A DNA stretch of 64,000 nt, from the NCBI RefSeq assembly GCF_000511355.1, contig NC_023135.1:1452371-1516370 (forward strand). The letters are read 5' to 3'. How positions within the stretch are numbered: position 1 is the first letter of the stretch; the number at the start of each line of letters is the position of its first letter. The notes beneath the pieces are model-generated. The model had not been told where the DNA came from and made no database searches. It worked only from the letters and a program-made list of their open reading frames with translations. The stretch is from Leisingera methylohalidivorans DSM 14336 (GTDB lineage: Bacteria > Pseudomonadota > Alphaproteobacteria > Rhodobacterales > Rhodobacteraceae). Position numbers and translations under genes: made by a program. Positions 53,029 to 62,400 of this stretch are shown here, in pieces.

Positions 53029-53628
53029 ATGGCTTTTGAACTTCCCGATCTTCCTTATGCACACGACGCCCTGGCCGCCAAAGGCATGTCGGCCGAGACC
53101 CTGGAGTATCACCACGACCTGCACCACAAGGCCTATGTCGATAACGGCAACAAGCTGATCGCCGGTACCGAGTGGGACGGTAAGTCGCTGGAAGAAATCA
53201 TCAAAGGCACCTATGACGCCGGTTCAGTTGCCCAGAACGGTATCTTCAACAATATCTCACAGCTGTGGAACCACAATCAGTTCTGGGAAATGATGGGCCC
53301 GGGCGACAGCGCAATGCCAGGCGAGCTGGAAAAGGCGCTGGTGGAGTCATTCGGCTCGGTTGACGATTTCAAATCGCAGTTCTCCGCTGCAGGCGCCGGC
53401 CAGTTCGGCTCCGGCTGGGCCTGGTTGGTCAAGAATGCCGATGGCTCGCTGGCCGTGACCAAAACCGAAAACGGCGTCAACCCGCTGTGCTTCAACCAGA
53501 CTGCTCTTCTGGGCTGCGATGTGTGGGAACACTCCTACTACATCGATTTCCGCAACAAGCGCCCGGCCTATCTGACCAACTTCCTGGACAATCTGGTGAA
53601 CTGGGAGAACGTCGCCTCGCGGATGTAA
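53029..53628 (+). CDS. sodB: superoxide dismutase, iron type
   Basis: A 199-residue Fe-SOD dismutating superoxide in the cytosol. Metal ligands are His28 (EYHHDLHH), His82 (WNHNQFW), Asp164 and His168 (DVWEHSYY). Length and MAFELPDLPYAHDAL start are standard. ATG at 53029 follows ACAGGGGGCCCAA; the frame is open back to 52936 but those residues are not SOD-like. It stands alone, followed by a terminator. Confidence 0.95.
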   Translation: MAFELPDLPYAHDALAAKGMSAETLEYHHDLHHKAYVDNGNKLIAGTEWDGKSLEEIIKGTYDAGSVAQNGIFNNISQLWNHNQFWEMMGPGDSAMPGELEKALVESFGSVDDFKSQFSAAGAGQFGSGWAWLVKNADGSLAVTKTENGVNPLCFNQTALLGCDVWEHSYYIDFRNKRPAYLTNFLDNLVNWENVASRM

Positions 53629-53651
53629 TCTGCAGGCAGATCGACTTCAGG

Positions 53652-53685
53652 AACGCCCGGTCATCCGACCGGGCGTTTCTTGTTT
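53652..53685 (+). terminator. terminator after sodB
   Basis: AACGCCCGGTC-ATCC-GACCGGGCGTT is a perfect 11-bp stem with a four-base loop, followed by TCTTGTTT. Confidence 0.88.
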
Positions 53686-53752
53686 CGCCGGGCGGCCGGG
53701 GCGCATAGCGCACAACAGGCTGACGGCGGGAAGCTGACGCTGGGAGGTAAAG

Positions 53753-54664
53753 ATGAGTGACGCCGGCAAGGGCATTCTGGCAATGATCGCAGCCTGCCTG
53801 GTCTGGGGCCTGTCGGGGATCTATTACAAGGCTCTGTCGCATGTGCCGCCAGAGCAGGTTCTGTCGCACCGGGCGCTGTGGTCGTTCCTGTTCTTTGCGG
53901 GCGTGCTGCTGTTCCAGGGCCGGATCGGCGTCTTGGGCACAGCGCTGAGCAGCAGGCGCAACGCGATGTTTCTGGTCCTCGCAACGGCAATGATCTCGCT
54001 CAACTGGTTTGTTTTCATTTCGTCGGTACAGACGGGCCACGCAACCGAAGCAAGCCTAGGCTATTACATCTTCCCCTTGCTGAGCGTGCTGCTGGGGCGG
54101 CTGGTGTTCAGTGAACGGCTGACACGGACCCAAGGCGCGGCTGTCGGGTTGGCGGCGCTGGCGGTTGCGGTGCTGTCATTCGGATTGGGGGCGGCGCCTC
54201 TGATCCCGTTGGTTCTTGGTGGCAGCTTTGCCCTGTACGGCGTTGCTAAAAAACAGCTTTCTTTGGGCCCGGTGGTTTCGGTCACGGCCGAGGTCCTGCT
54301 GATCCTTCCGGTGGCGCTGGCGGTGATCTGGCTGACAGGCGGCGCTGGATTCCTGGGCAGTACTGCGGACGCGGCAATGCTGGCGTTTTCCGGTATCCTG
54401 ACCGGGCTGCCGCTGATCCTGTTCAGCTATGCCGCCAAACGCGTGCGGCTGGGCACCATTGGGGTGCTGCAGTATCTGAACCCGACGCTGCAGTTCCTAG
54501 TGGCGGTGCTGGTCTTTGCCGAGCCGTTCACCCCCTGGCACAGCGCCGCCTTTGCACTGATCTGGAGCGCGGTTGCGGTGTTTTCGTTCTCGGCTCTGCG
54601 TCAGGAGCGGGCGTCGCGCAGAGCGGCAATGGCCGCCACCGGAGTGTCGGCCCAGATCAGATAA
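53753..54664 (+). CDS. rarD: EamA-family transporter RarD
   Basis: A 303-residue membrane protein with ten helices. GILAMIAACLVWGLSGIYYKALSHVPPEQVLSHRALWS is the RarD N-terminal signature, and GVLQYLNPTLQFLVAVLVF marks the second EamA repeat. The subfamily is linked to chloramphenicol sensitivity in E. coli but its substrate is unknown. GGGAGGTAAAG precedes the ATG. Its last 64 bases overlap the 3' end of the convergent LOG-family gene. Confidence 0.9.
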   Translation: MSDAGKGILAMIAACLVWGLSGIYYKALSHVPPEQVLSHRALWSFLFFAGVLLFQGRIGVLGTALSSRRNAMFLVLATAMISLNWFVFISSVQTGHATEASLGYYIFPLLSVLLGRLVFSERLTRTQGAAVGLAALAVAVLSFGLGAAPLIPLVLGGSFALYGVAKKQLSLGPVVSVTAEVLLILPVALAVIWLTGGAGFLGSTADAAMLAFSGILTGLPLILFSYAAKRVRLGTIGVLQYLNPTLQFLVAVLVFAEPFTPWHSAAFALIWSAVAVFSFSALRQERASRRAAMAATGVSAQIR

Positions 54665-55152
54665 TCCGCTGTGTCCTGACCGGCAAAACCCTGGCTGACG
54701 ATATGGTTCAGCAGGTCGCGCAGCTTGTCCCAGTAGCCTGCAGTGTTCAGGATCACGATCGGCTTGTCATGCAGGCCTAGCTGGCGCCAGGTGAGCGCCT
54801 CGAACAGCTCATCCAGCGACCCGGCGCCACCGGGCAGCAGAACCACCGCATCGGCGTTCCACAGCATGACCTTTTTGCGCTCATGCATGGTCTCGGTGAC
54901 GACATAGGTGCTGACATCGGATTTACCGACTTCCCGCTTTTCCAGATGGCCGGGGATCACGCCGAAGGTTTCTGCCCCTGCAGCCTGAGCGGCGCGGGCG
55001 ACCTCTCCCATCAGTCCCACATCTCCGGCACCATAGACCAGCCGCATCCCGTTTTCGGCGAGTACGGTGCCGAGATCCTGTGCAGCTTGGGTATAGGCGG
55101 GCAGGACACCAGCGCGGGAGCCGCAATAGACACAGACGGATTTGATGCTCAT
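54601..55152 (-). CDS. LOG-family protein (TIGR00730), nucleoside 5'-monophosphate phosphoribohydrolase-like
   Basis: A 183-residue Rossmann-fold enzyme of the LOG family, which release free bases from N6-modified or purine 5'-monophosphates. CVYCGSRAG at the N-terminus and LLPGGAGSLDELFEALTWRQLGLHDKPI carry the phosphate loop and catalytic Glu. The usual PGGxGTxxE has Ser in place of Thr, a conservative change. It overlaps rarD tail to tail by 64 bases. Confidence 0.9.
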   Translation of the reverse strand: MSIKSVCVYCGSRAGVLPAYTQAAQDLGTVLAENGMRLVYGAGDVGLMGEVARAAQAAGAETFGVIPGHLEKREVGKSDVSTYVVTETMHERKKVMLWNADAVVLLPGGAGSLDELFEALTWRQLGLHDKPIVILNTAGYWDKLRDLLNHIVSQGFAGQDTADYLIWADTPVAAIAALRDARS

Positions 55153-55276
55153 CGGCCAGCCTTTCCGTTGAATTTCAAGGTGGAACGCAATTGGTGTTTT
55201 GACCCGTGATAGCGGGATTGGTAGGTTTGCTCAACTAAGCGGAAGGCAACATTCCGCAATTTCCGAAGGGATCGAA

Positions 55277-56965
55277 ATGGCGGAAGCATCTGGAAGCGGG
55301 GGTCTGGGGGCTCTCACAATTGGCGGTATTGCCGGCGTGGCCGTGGTGCTGGGCGGCGTGGCGCTGTACCAGCTTGGGGTTTTCGGCAGCGGCCAGCCAG
55401 GCGACGGGGCGACGGACGGGCAGACGGGCAGCCAGGTGGCAAACGGGGCTGACGCATTCACGGGGGATGGCGACGAATCCGGCCAGCCGCTGCAGAACCA
55501 GGCCCGAACCAAAGACGATAGTGCGGAATCTGAATTCGCGGCCGCTGTTTCTGATACCGGCGGGCCTAGGGCTGAACCTGCTGCGCCTGTAGCAGCCGGG
55601 TCAATTGAAGATCCGGCGGCAGTGCCGGCACCGGGGGCAGCCGCGGCAGAAAAATCTGCTGAAACAATGACTGTTGAAGATCAGATTTCACATGAGGATC
55701 TGCCTGTAACTATCGGAACTGATAACGAAAATTTTACTACAGAGGATCAAACTGCCAGGGTGGGTTCGCCGCCGGAACAGATTGCCTTGGCAGATCCTGT
55801 AGATGAGGCGCCAACGTCCGCGGAAGATACCTTTGTTCTGGAAGCCCCCGAACTGGACCTGGTGCGGGTCGACAATGAGGGCGCAGCAGTGATTGCCGGA
55901 CGCGCGCAGGCAGGGGTGCGCATTTCGGTCTTGCTTGACGGCGAAGTGCTGGAACAGCTGGAAGTGCCGACGGGCGGTGAATTTGTTTCTTTGACCACGA
56001 TTGCGCCAAGCACCGATGCACGCGTGGTGTCGCTTTTGGCTGAACATCATGGCCGGAAAAAAGCCTCGGGGGCGTTCTTTATCCTGACGCCGGTCAGCCA
56101 GGGTGCGGCGCAGTTTGCAGAAACTGGGGCGGCGCAGGCAGCGGGTGCGGACCGTGAAGTCATCGCGCAGGATCCGGAACAGGTTGCCGCGCCCGAAGCT
56201 GCAGAGGATGCCGTGGCGGAACAATCTGCAATCGAAACAGCATCAGCGGCTCTGGATCCAGCCGCAGACTCAGTTACAGGAACGGCGGACCCAGACAATG
56301 GTGTTGCCAGCACCGGTCAGGCGGCGGGCACCTTCGCAGCAGGGGCTCCGGCAGCGTCAACAGACCCGGAAACCGCCGGCGAACCGGAAGCGCCGCAACC
56401 GCAGGGGCAGGCTATGGCCGTTCTGCGGGCAGATGCGGAGGGCATTGAGGTTGTGCAGCCCGCAAGTCCTGCCGATCCGGAGCTGAACGACGAAGTGGCA
56501 TTGGATTCAATCAGCTACAATGGCAGCGGCGGGGTCGAGCTGTCGGGCCGGGCGCAGCCGCAATCGCAGGTGCGGGTCTATGTCGACAACCGGCCTGTGG
56601 CAGAGCTGGGCGCCGCGGCAGACGGTCGCTGGAGCGGACGGCTTGAGGATGTGGCACCTGGCATTTATACCCTGCGCCTGGATGAGATCGAACCGGCAAC
56701 CGGAGCTGTGGTCAGCCGTCTGGAAACCCCGTTCAAACGCGAATCACCCGGGACGCTGCCGCAGCCTGGGGAGGATGCAACTCCGGATCAGCCGGTGCCA
56801 TTGGTTCGGGCGGTAACGGTGCAGAAGGGCGATACGCTCTGGGCCATCTCGCAACAGAAATACGGCAGCGGCTTTCTGTACGTCCGGGTCTTTGAAGCCA
56901 ATCGCGGTGCGATCCGCGATCCGGATCTGATTTATCCGGGGCAAGTCTTTACCGTACCGGAGTAA
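55277..56965 (+). CDS. LysM domain protein with acidic low-complexity middle
   Basis: A 562-residue envelope protein. One N-terminal helix (about 12-34, ALTIGGIAGVAVVLGGVALYQLG) anchors it. The long middle (40-400) is Ala/Glu/Pro-rich and contains two related beta-sandwich-like repeats (LDLVRVDNEGAAVIAGRAQAG and ISYNGSGGVELSGRAQPQSQ). The C-terminal LysM (about 512-562, VQKGDTLWAISQQKYGSG) binds peptidoglycan. Such proteins are common in Rhodobacteraceae next to the LOG gene and ABC exporter. ATG at 55277 follows AAGGGATCGAA; a frame open from 55199 has no such site. Confidence 0.85.
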   Translation: MAEASGSGGLGALTIGGIAGVAVVLGGVALYQLGVFGSGQPGDGATDGQTGSQVANGADAFTGDGDESGQPLQNQARTKDDSAESEFAAAVSDTGGPRAEPAAPVAAGSIEDPAAVPAPGAAAAEKSAETMTVEDQISHEDLPVTIGTDNENFTTEDQTARVGSPPEQIALADPVDEAPTSAEDTFVLEAPELDLVRVDNEGAAVIAGRAQAGVRISVLLDGEVLEQLEVPTGGEFVSLTTIAPSTDARVVSLLAEHHGRKKASGAFFILTPVSQGAAQFAETGAAQAAGADREVIAQDPEQVAAPEAAEDAVAEQSAIETASAALDPAADSVTGTADPDNGVASTGQAAGTFAAGAPAASTDPETAGEPEAPQPQGQAMAVLRADAEGIEVVQPASPADPELNDEVALDSISYNGSGGVELSGRAQPQSQVRVYVDNRPVAELGAAADGRWSGRLEDVAPGIYTLRLDEIEPATGAVVSRLETPFKRESPGTLPQPGEDATPDQPVPLVRAVTVQKGDTLWAISQQKYGSGFLYVRVFEANRGAIRDPDLIYPGQVFTVPE

Positions 56966-56976
56966 CAGCAGAGAAC

Positions 56977-56998
56977 CGCGCCCCTGCGGCGCGTTTTT
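56977..56998 (+). terminator. terminator after the LysM gene
   Basis: CGCGCC-CCTGC-GGCGCG followed by TTTTT. Confidence 0.75.
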
Positions 56999-57062
56999 CC
57001 TGTTCGCCCCTCGCAAATCCGTGAACAGGTGAATATCTGAGGGCGTCAAGCCAGGAACCATC

Positions 57063-58892
57063 ATGACCCAGACAGATCAGGCCGCCGTGCCGCCGCCAGC
57101 CCTTACCGCCGAAGACGAACGCCGTTCCGGCCTGCGCACACTGCGCAAGGTGGGACCGTATCTGTGGCCCAAGGATAACCGCGCAGTGAAGGTCCGGGTG
57201 GTGCTGGCTCTGGCGGTGCTGGTTCTGGCCAAGCTGATCGCGGTCTATACGCCGATGCTGTACAAAGACGCAGTCGACAGTCTCGCGGGGGAGGGTGTGC
57301 CGCCGCTGGCACTAGGCGCCGTCGGGCTGACGGTGGCCTATGGCATGTCGCGCGTCCTGACCATTGGCTTTCAACAGTTGCGCGATGCAATCTTTGCCCC
57401 GGTCGGGCAGCGAGCCCTGCGCCGATTGGCGCTGGAGACCTTCGCCCATATCCACCGGTTATCGATGCGCTATCACATCACCCGCAAGACCGGGGGGCTC
57501 AGCCGGATCATCGAGCGCGGCGTGAAGGGTGTCGAGTTCCTGCTGCGTTTCATGCTGTTTTCCATCGGGCCGCTGATCCTGGAGCTGACCCTGGTTGCGG
57601 TGATCTTGACGGTTCTTTTCGACGCCTGGTATCTGGCAGTCGTAGCCGGAACTATCACCCTTTATGTCTGGTTCACGTTTGCTGTGACCGAATGGCGGGT
57701 GAAGCTGCGCCGCGAGATGAACAAGCAGGACACCGACGCCAACCAAAAAGCCATCGACAGCTTGCTGAACTACGAGACGGTCAAGTATTTCGTCGCCGAG
57801 GAGCGCGAGGCGGCGCGCTATGACGGCGCGATGCGGGGATATGCGCAGGCGGCGCTGAAAACAGCCTATTCGCTGGCAGCACTGAATTTCGGCCAGAGTA
57901 TGATCATAACTGCGGGCCTTATCGGTGTCATGGTGATGGCCGCGATCGGTGTGGAACGGGGCGAACTGACTGTCGGCGATTTCGTCATGGTCAACGCCTA
58001 TATGATCCAGATCACCGTGCCATTGAACTTCCTTGGCACCGTCTACCGCGAAATCCGCCAGAGCCTGGTGGACATGGGCGAGATGTTTGATCTCTTGGAG
58101 CAGCCCGCCGATGTGAGCGACCGCCCGGGCGCTGCTGAGCTGCAGGTCAATGGCGGCCGGATCACGCTGGAGGATGTACGGTTTTCCTATGAGTCAGGGC
58201 GGGAGATTCTGAAAGGCGTCTCGCTAGAGGCTGAACCCGGCCAGACGGTGGCCATTGTCGGCTCCACCGGGTCGGGCAAATCCACCATCGGACGGCTGTT
58301 GTTCCGCTTTTATGACGTCACAGGCGGTGCGCTGAAAATCGATGGGCAGGACGTGCGCGAGGTGACCCAGAAAAGCCTGCATCAGGCGATCGGCGTGGTG
58401 CCGCAGGATACGGTTCTGTTCAATGACACGATCCGCTACAACATTGCCTATGGCCGTGACGGAGCCACCCAGGAAGAAGTGGAGCAAGCGGCGCGCGACG
58501 CGCAGATCCATGACTTCATCGCGGCGCTGCCAGAGGGCTACGACACTCAGGTTGGCGAGCGCGGTTTGAAATTGTCCGGCGGCGAGAAGCAGCGGGTTGG
58601 CATTGCCCGCACATTGCTGAAAAATCCGCCGGTGCTGCTGCTGGACGAGGCGACCTCGGCGCTGGACAGCGATACAGAGCAGGAGATCAAGGGCGCCCTG
58701 GCGCGGGCCGGGCAGGGGCGCACGGTGATCACCATCGCGCACCGGCTGTCCACCATCGCCGAGGCCGATCGCATCGTGGTGCTGGAGCAGGGGGAGATTG
58801 CCGAAACCGGCACTCACGAAGAACTGCTCACCAAAGACGGCCGCTATGCGCAGCTGTGGCAGCGCCAGCAGGCGGACCAGGACGCGGCATGA
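57063..58892 (+). CDS. Atm1-type ABC exporter
   Basis: A 609-residue half transporter with membrane domain (about 35-330) and ATPase domain. Walker A GSTGSGKST at 400-408, signature LSGGEKQRVGIARTLL from 504, Walker B VLLLDEATSALD. ALNFGQSMIITAGL and the region DAVDSLAG are of the ABCB7/Atm1 group, which moves glutathione-linked compounds and supports Fe-S or metal detoxification. A homodimer is expected. AAGCCAGGAACC precedes the ATG. Substrate not provable from sequence. Confidence 0.9.
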   Translation: MTQTDQAAVPPPALTAEDERRSGLRTLRKVGPYLWPKDNRAVKVRVVLALAVLVLAKLIAVYTPMLYKDAVDSLAGEGVPPLALGAVGLTVAYGMSRVLTIGFQQLRDAIFAPVGQRALRRLALETFAHIHRLSMRYHITRKTGGLSRIIERGVKGVEFLLRFMLFSIGPLILELTLVAVILTVLFDAWYLAVVAGTITLYVWFTFAVTEWRVKLRREMNKQDTDANQKAIDSLLNYETVKYFVAEEREAARYDGAMRGYAQAALKTAYSLAALNFGQSMIITAGLIGVMVMAAIGVERGELTVGDFVMVNAYMIQITVPLNFLGTVYREIRQSLVDMGEMFDLLEQPADVSDRPGAAELQVNGGRITLEDVRFSYESGREILKGVSLEAEPGQTVAIVGSTGSGKSTIGRLLFRFYDVTGGALKIDGQDVREVTQKSLHQAIGVVPQDTVLFNDTIRYNIAYGRDGATQEEVEQAARDAQIHDFIAALPEGYDTQVGERGLKLSGGEKQRVGIARTLLKNPPVLLLDEATSALDSDTEQEIKGALARAGQGRTVITIAHRLSTIAEADRIVVLEQGEIAETGTHEELLTKDGRYAQLWQRQQADQDAA

Positions 58893-59028
58893 CAGGTGAT
58901 CGATAAACACCGCCCGGGGCAGTCCATCCCGGGGTTCCCATTGACCCGCAAAGCGCGGTGCCTAAAGTATCTTTACTCCGGGAGGCAGCGGCATTGGCGC
59001 CGGCTGGCCCGCATATAAGGATATATTG

Positions 59029-59355
59029 ATGAAGCCTCTTCTGACTGCCGCCGCCGCGGCTGCTGTGTTTGCTTTTCAGGCACCTGCCTATGCCGAGGAC
59101 CTGCAATTCCAGTTAATCAATGACAGCAGTGCCGATCTGGTCGAATTCAACGTGTCGTCTGCGTCCTCGGACAGCTGGGAAAGCAATCTGTTGGAAGGAG
59201 GCTATCTGGCCCCAGGCTATGAGATCGGCGTGCTGATCGCTGATGGGGCGACCACCTGCGTCTATGACATCCGCGGCAGCTTTTCAGATGGTTCCGAGGC
59301 TGAAGACTACGGGCTCGATCTCTGTGAAATGGGTGGATACACCTTTACCGACTGA
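59029..59355 (+). CDS. small secreted protein
   Basis: A 108-residue protein with a signal peptide (MKPLLTAAAAAAVFAFQAPAYAED) and a mature acidic domain LQFQLINDSSADLVEFNVSSASSDSWESNLL, with two cysteines (TTCVYDIRG and LDLCEMGG) that could form a disulfide. I do not recognise a characterised function. The ATG at 59029 follows AAGGATATATTG. It ends before a bidirectional terminator. Confidence 0.75.
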   Translation: MKPLLTAAAAAAVFAFQAPAYAEDLQFQLINDSSADLVEFNVSSASSDSWESNLLEGGYLAPGYEIGVLIADGATTCVYDIRGSFSDGSEAEDYGLDLCEMGGYTFTD

Positions 59356-59392
59356 TCCCGCAGCTGGCCGGTAAGTCCGGTCAGCCGGAAAG

Positions 59393-59420
59393 AAAAAGCC
59401 CCGCTAAAGAGGGGCTTTTT
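59393..59420. terminator. bidirectional terminator
   Basis: AAAAAGCCCC-GCTAAAGA-GGGGCTTTTT. It works on both strands and sits between the convergent secreted-protein and RND genes. Confidence 0.9.
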
Positions 59421-59430
59421 GATGACCGGG

Positions 59431-62400
59431 TTATTCAGCAGCGCGCAAGCGGCCCTGCGGAGCGGGCGGTTGCGGCTCGTCCTCCTCGCCTTGCCCGCCG
59501 GCTTTTTCAGGCGCTGCATCTTCGACCCACTGGATTTCGGTGGTCGGCAGGTGGCGGGCCTTCTTGAACAGCCTGGAGTCCTGCGCGATGCGGCTGGAGC
59601 GGCCGCGGGTGATCCGCGACAGTACCCGGCCCAGGGCGCGCATGTAAGTGCCGAACCACACCCGGATTGCCAGCAGCGAGGGGGTGACAACCAGGGTCAG
59701 CACAGTGGCGATGCCAAGGCCAAAGACCACGGCGGTTGCCAGCTGCTTCCACCACAGCGCGGTTGGGCTGTCGATGGAGTAGCCGCCGTTGATGAAGTCG
59801 AGGCTGACGCCGAACATCATCGGGGTGAGGCCGGCCATCGTGGTGATGGTGGTCAGCAGGACCGGGCGGATACGTGCCTCGGCGGTGCGGATGATCGCCT
59901 CGATCCGCGGCATCTGCTGGCTGAACTCCTGATAGGTGTCGATCAGCACAATGTTGTTGTTCACCACAATCCCCGCCAGTGCCACGATTCCAGTGCCGGT
60001 CATGATGATCGAGAACGGCTGCTGCATCACCATCATGCCGATTAGCACCCCGGTGGTGGACAGCACCACCGCCAGCAGCACCAGCGCTGAATTATAGAAG
60101 CTGTTGAACTGGGCCAGCAGGATCACGAACATCAGCGCCAGCGCGCCGGCAAATGCCTTGGACAGGAAGGCGCCGGATTCCGCCTGCTCTTCCTGGTCGC
60201 CGGTCCATTCCCAGGAAATGCTGCGCGGCAGCGGGTCGGTCTCCAGCCATTCGGTGAGGACGGCGATCCGCTCATTCGGGTTCACCGGGCTGACCCTGCC
60301 GCCGCCGTCCAGCGCGGCCTGGAGGGCGTCCAGGCTTTCGGCACCGGTCAGCTGCACCAGCTGCAGGGTCTTGCCGTTCGGCGCGGAAACAGTTTCGCCG
60401 GTTGCCGCAGTGCCTTCCGGCATTTCCTTGAGCAGCGCGAGGCGGGTTGTTTCGCCGGTTTCCGGATCCACGGTCTCCGCCTTGCTCAGCCCTGCCGTTA
60501 CATCGGCCTTGACGTCATAGTAGCGCTCCTGGCCGATGCGGTTGATCTGCGCCAGTTTCGGCACCGGCTGGCGGGTAATGAAGTTCGACAGCGGCACCAG
60601 CCCGCCGGCAGTGCGGACCTTGAGGTTGTCGAGCGTCGACAGCACCCGGTCCTGTTCCGGCAGCCGGACGCGGATGTCGATCTCCTCGTCCGAGCTGTCG
60701 ACCCGCATGGTGTCCAGCAGGATGCCCCGGGTGACAAGCTGCACCATCGCGCCCACGGTGGCCACATCGGCGCCGTAGCGGCCGGCCTTTTCGACATCGA
60801 CGTCGATCTGCCAGTCGATGCCCGGCAGCGGCAGGCTGTCTTCGATCAGGATCAGGCCGGGGGTGGTCTCGAAATGCTCCCGTGCGGCCAGGGCAGCGGA
60901 CGTCAGATCCTCCCAGTTGTCGCCACGCAGGCGCAAGTGCACCGGCTTGCCGGTGGCCGGGCCTTGCGCCAGGGCGCGGACCTCAACCTCGAAACCGGGC
61001 AGCTTGGCCATTTCGGCGTTGAGCTCGTCCAGGACCGTGTTACCGTCGTATTCCTCGGCGATCAGTTCCTTTTCAAAGCCCAGGTATTTGCTCAGCACCC
61101 CCCCGAACCAGCCATCCAGGGGTTCGCTGTCGGTGGGGCGGTCTTCCCAGGGGATGATCTCGAACTGGACCTGGCCGATGGTGTCAGGTGGCAGTTGCGC
61201 ACCGGAACTGTCGGTGTTCAACCCACCGTCGCCGGCAAAGGAGAAGACATTGATCACCGCGTGGTGCTGCAAAATGATCTCTTCTGCGGCGCGGACCATT
61301 TCGTCTTTTTCCTGCAACGAAATGTTGCCGCGGGCGCGGACGTAAGCGGAGGCCTGTTCAGGTTCCGAATCCACGAAGAATTCAACGCCAAGGTTGTTTT
61401 CGCCAAAGGTCTTGAACACCATCATGATGGAGAACGCGACCGCGACGATGGTCACCACCGGCATCACTGGATTGCCTGCGATGAACTTGATCACATGGCC
61501 AAAGGGCGTGTGATGGTAACCGGCGGCGACCTCCTTCTGCTCACGCTCAATCTTAACCGCGCTAAGGGTGATGGAGGCGGCAAAAGAGGAAAGCGTGAAG
61601 ACCAGTCCGCCAAACAGCACGCCGCCCAATCCGCCGGACCCGCCTCCCAGCAGGTAAGACGGGTTCAGCATCTGCATGGCGCCTGCAAACATGCCCCACA
61701 TGGCAACCGGCACCAAAACGGCGCGCAGCCACCAGGGCGCGACCATGCGCAGCGCGCGGGAGGCGCCCTCAAACGTGCGGCTGATACGGCCGGTGACTCC
61801 GCCCATGACAGGCAGGTAGATCAGCGCCACCACCAGCGAGGCTGACAGCACAAAGATCATGGTGACCGGCAGCATTCCCATGAATTCGCCAGGCACGCCG
61901 GGCCAGAACAGCAAGGGTAAAAAGGCGCAGAGCGTGGTCGCGGTGGAGGAGACCACCGGCCAGAACATCCGCTGTGCAGCCTCGACATAGGCGTGCATCG
62001 GGCCGGTGCCTTCCTTAATGCGCTTGTCGGCATATTCAACGATCACAATGGCGCCATCCACCAGCATGCCCACGGCAAGGATCAGTCCGAACATCACCAT
62101 GTTGGAAATGGTGACGCCCATTAGCGCCAGAAACGCAAAGCACAGCAGGAACGAGGTCGGGATCGCAAAGCCGACCAGCAGCGCAGCACGGCTGCCAAGC
62201 GCAGACAGAACGACGATCATCACCAGCGCCACGGCGGTCAGTACCGAGCCTTCAAGCTGGCTGACCATCGAGCCGACGACGCGGCTTTGATCGTTGGAAG
62301 TGCCGACTTTTACCGCGGCCTGCAGTTCCGGCGGCCATTTGGATTTAGAGGCTTCCAGCGTCTCTTTCACCAGGTTGACGGTGTCGATAACATTGTAACC

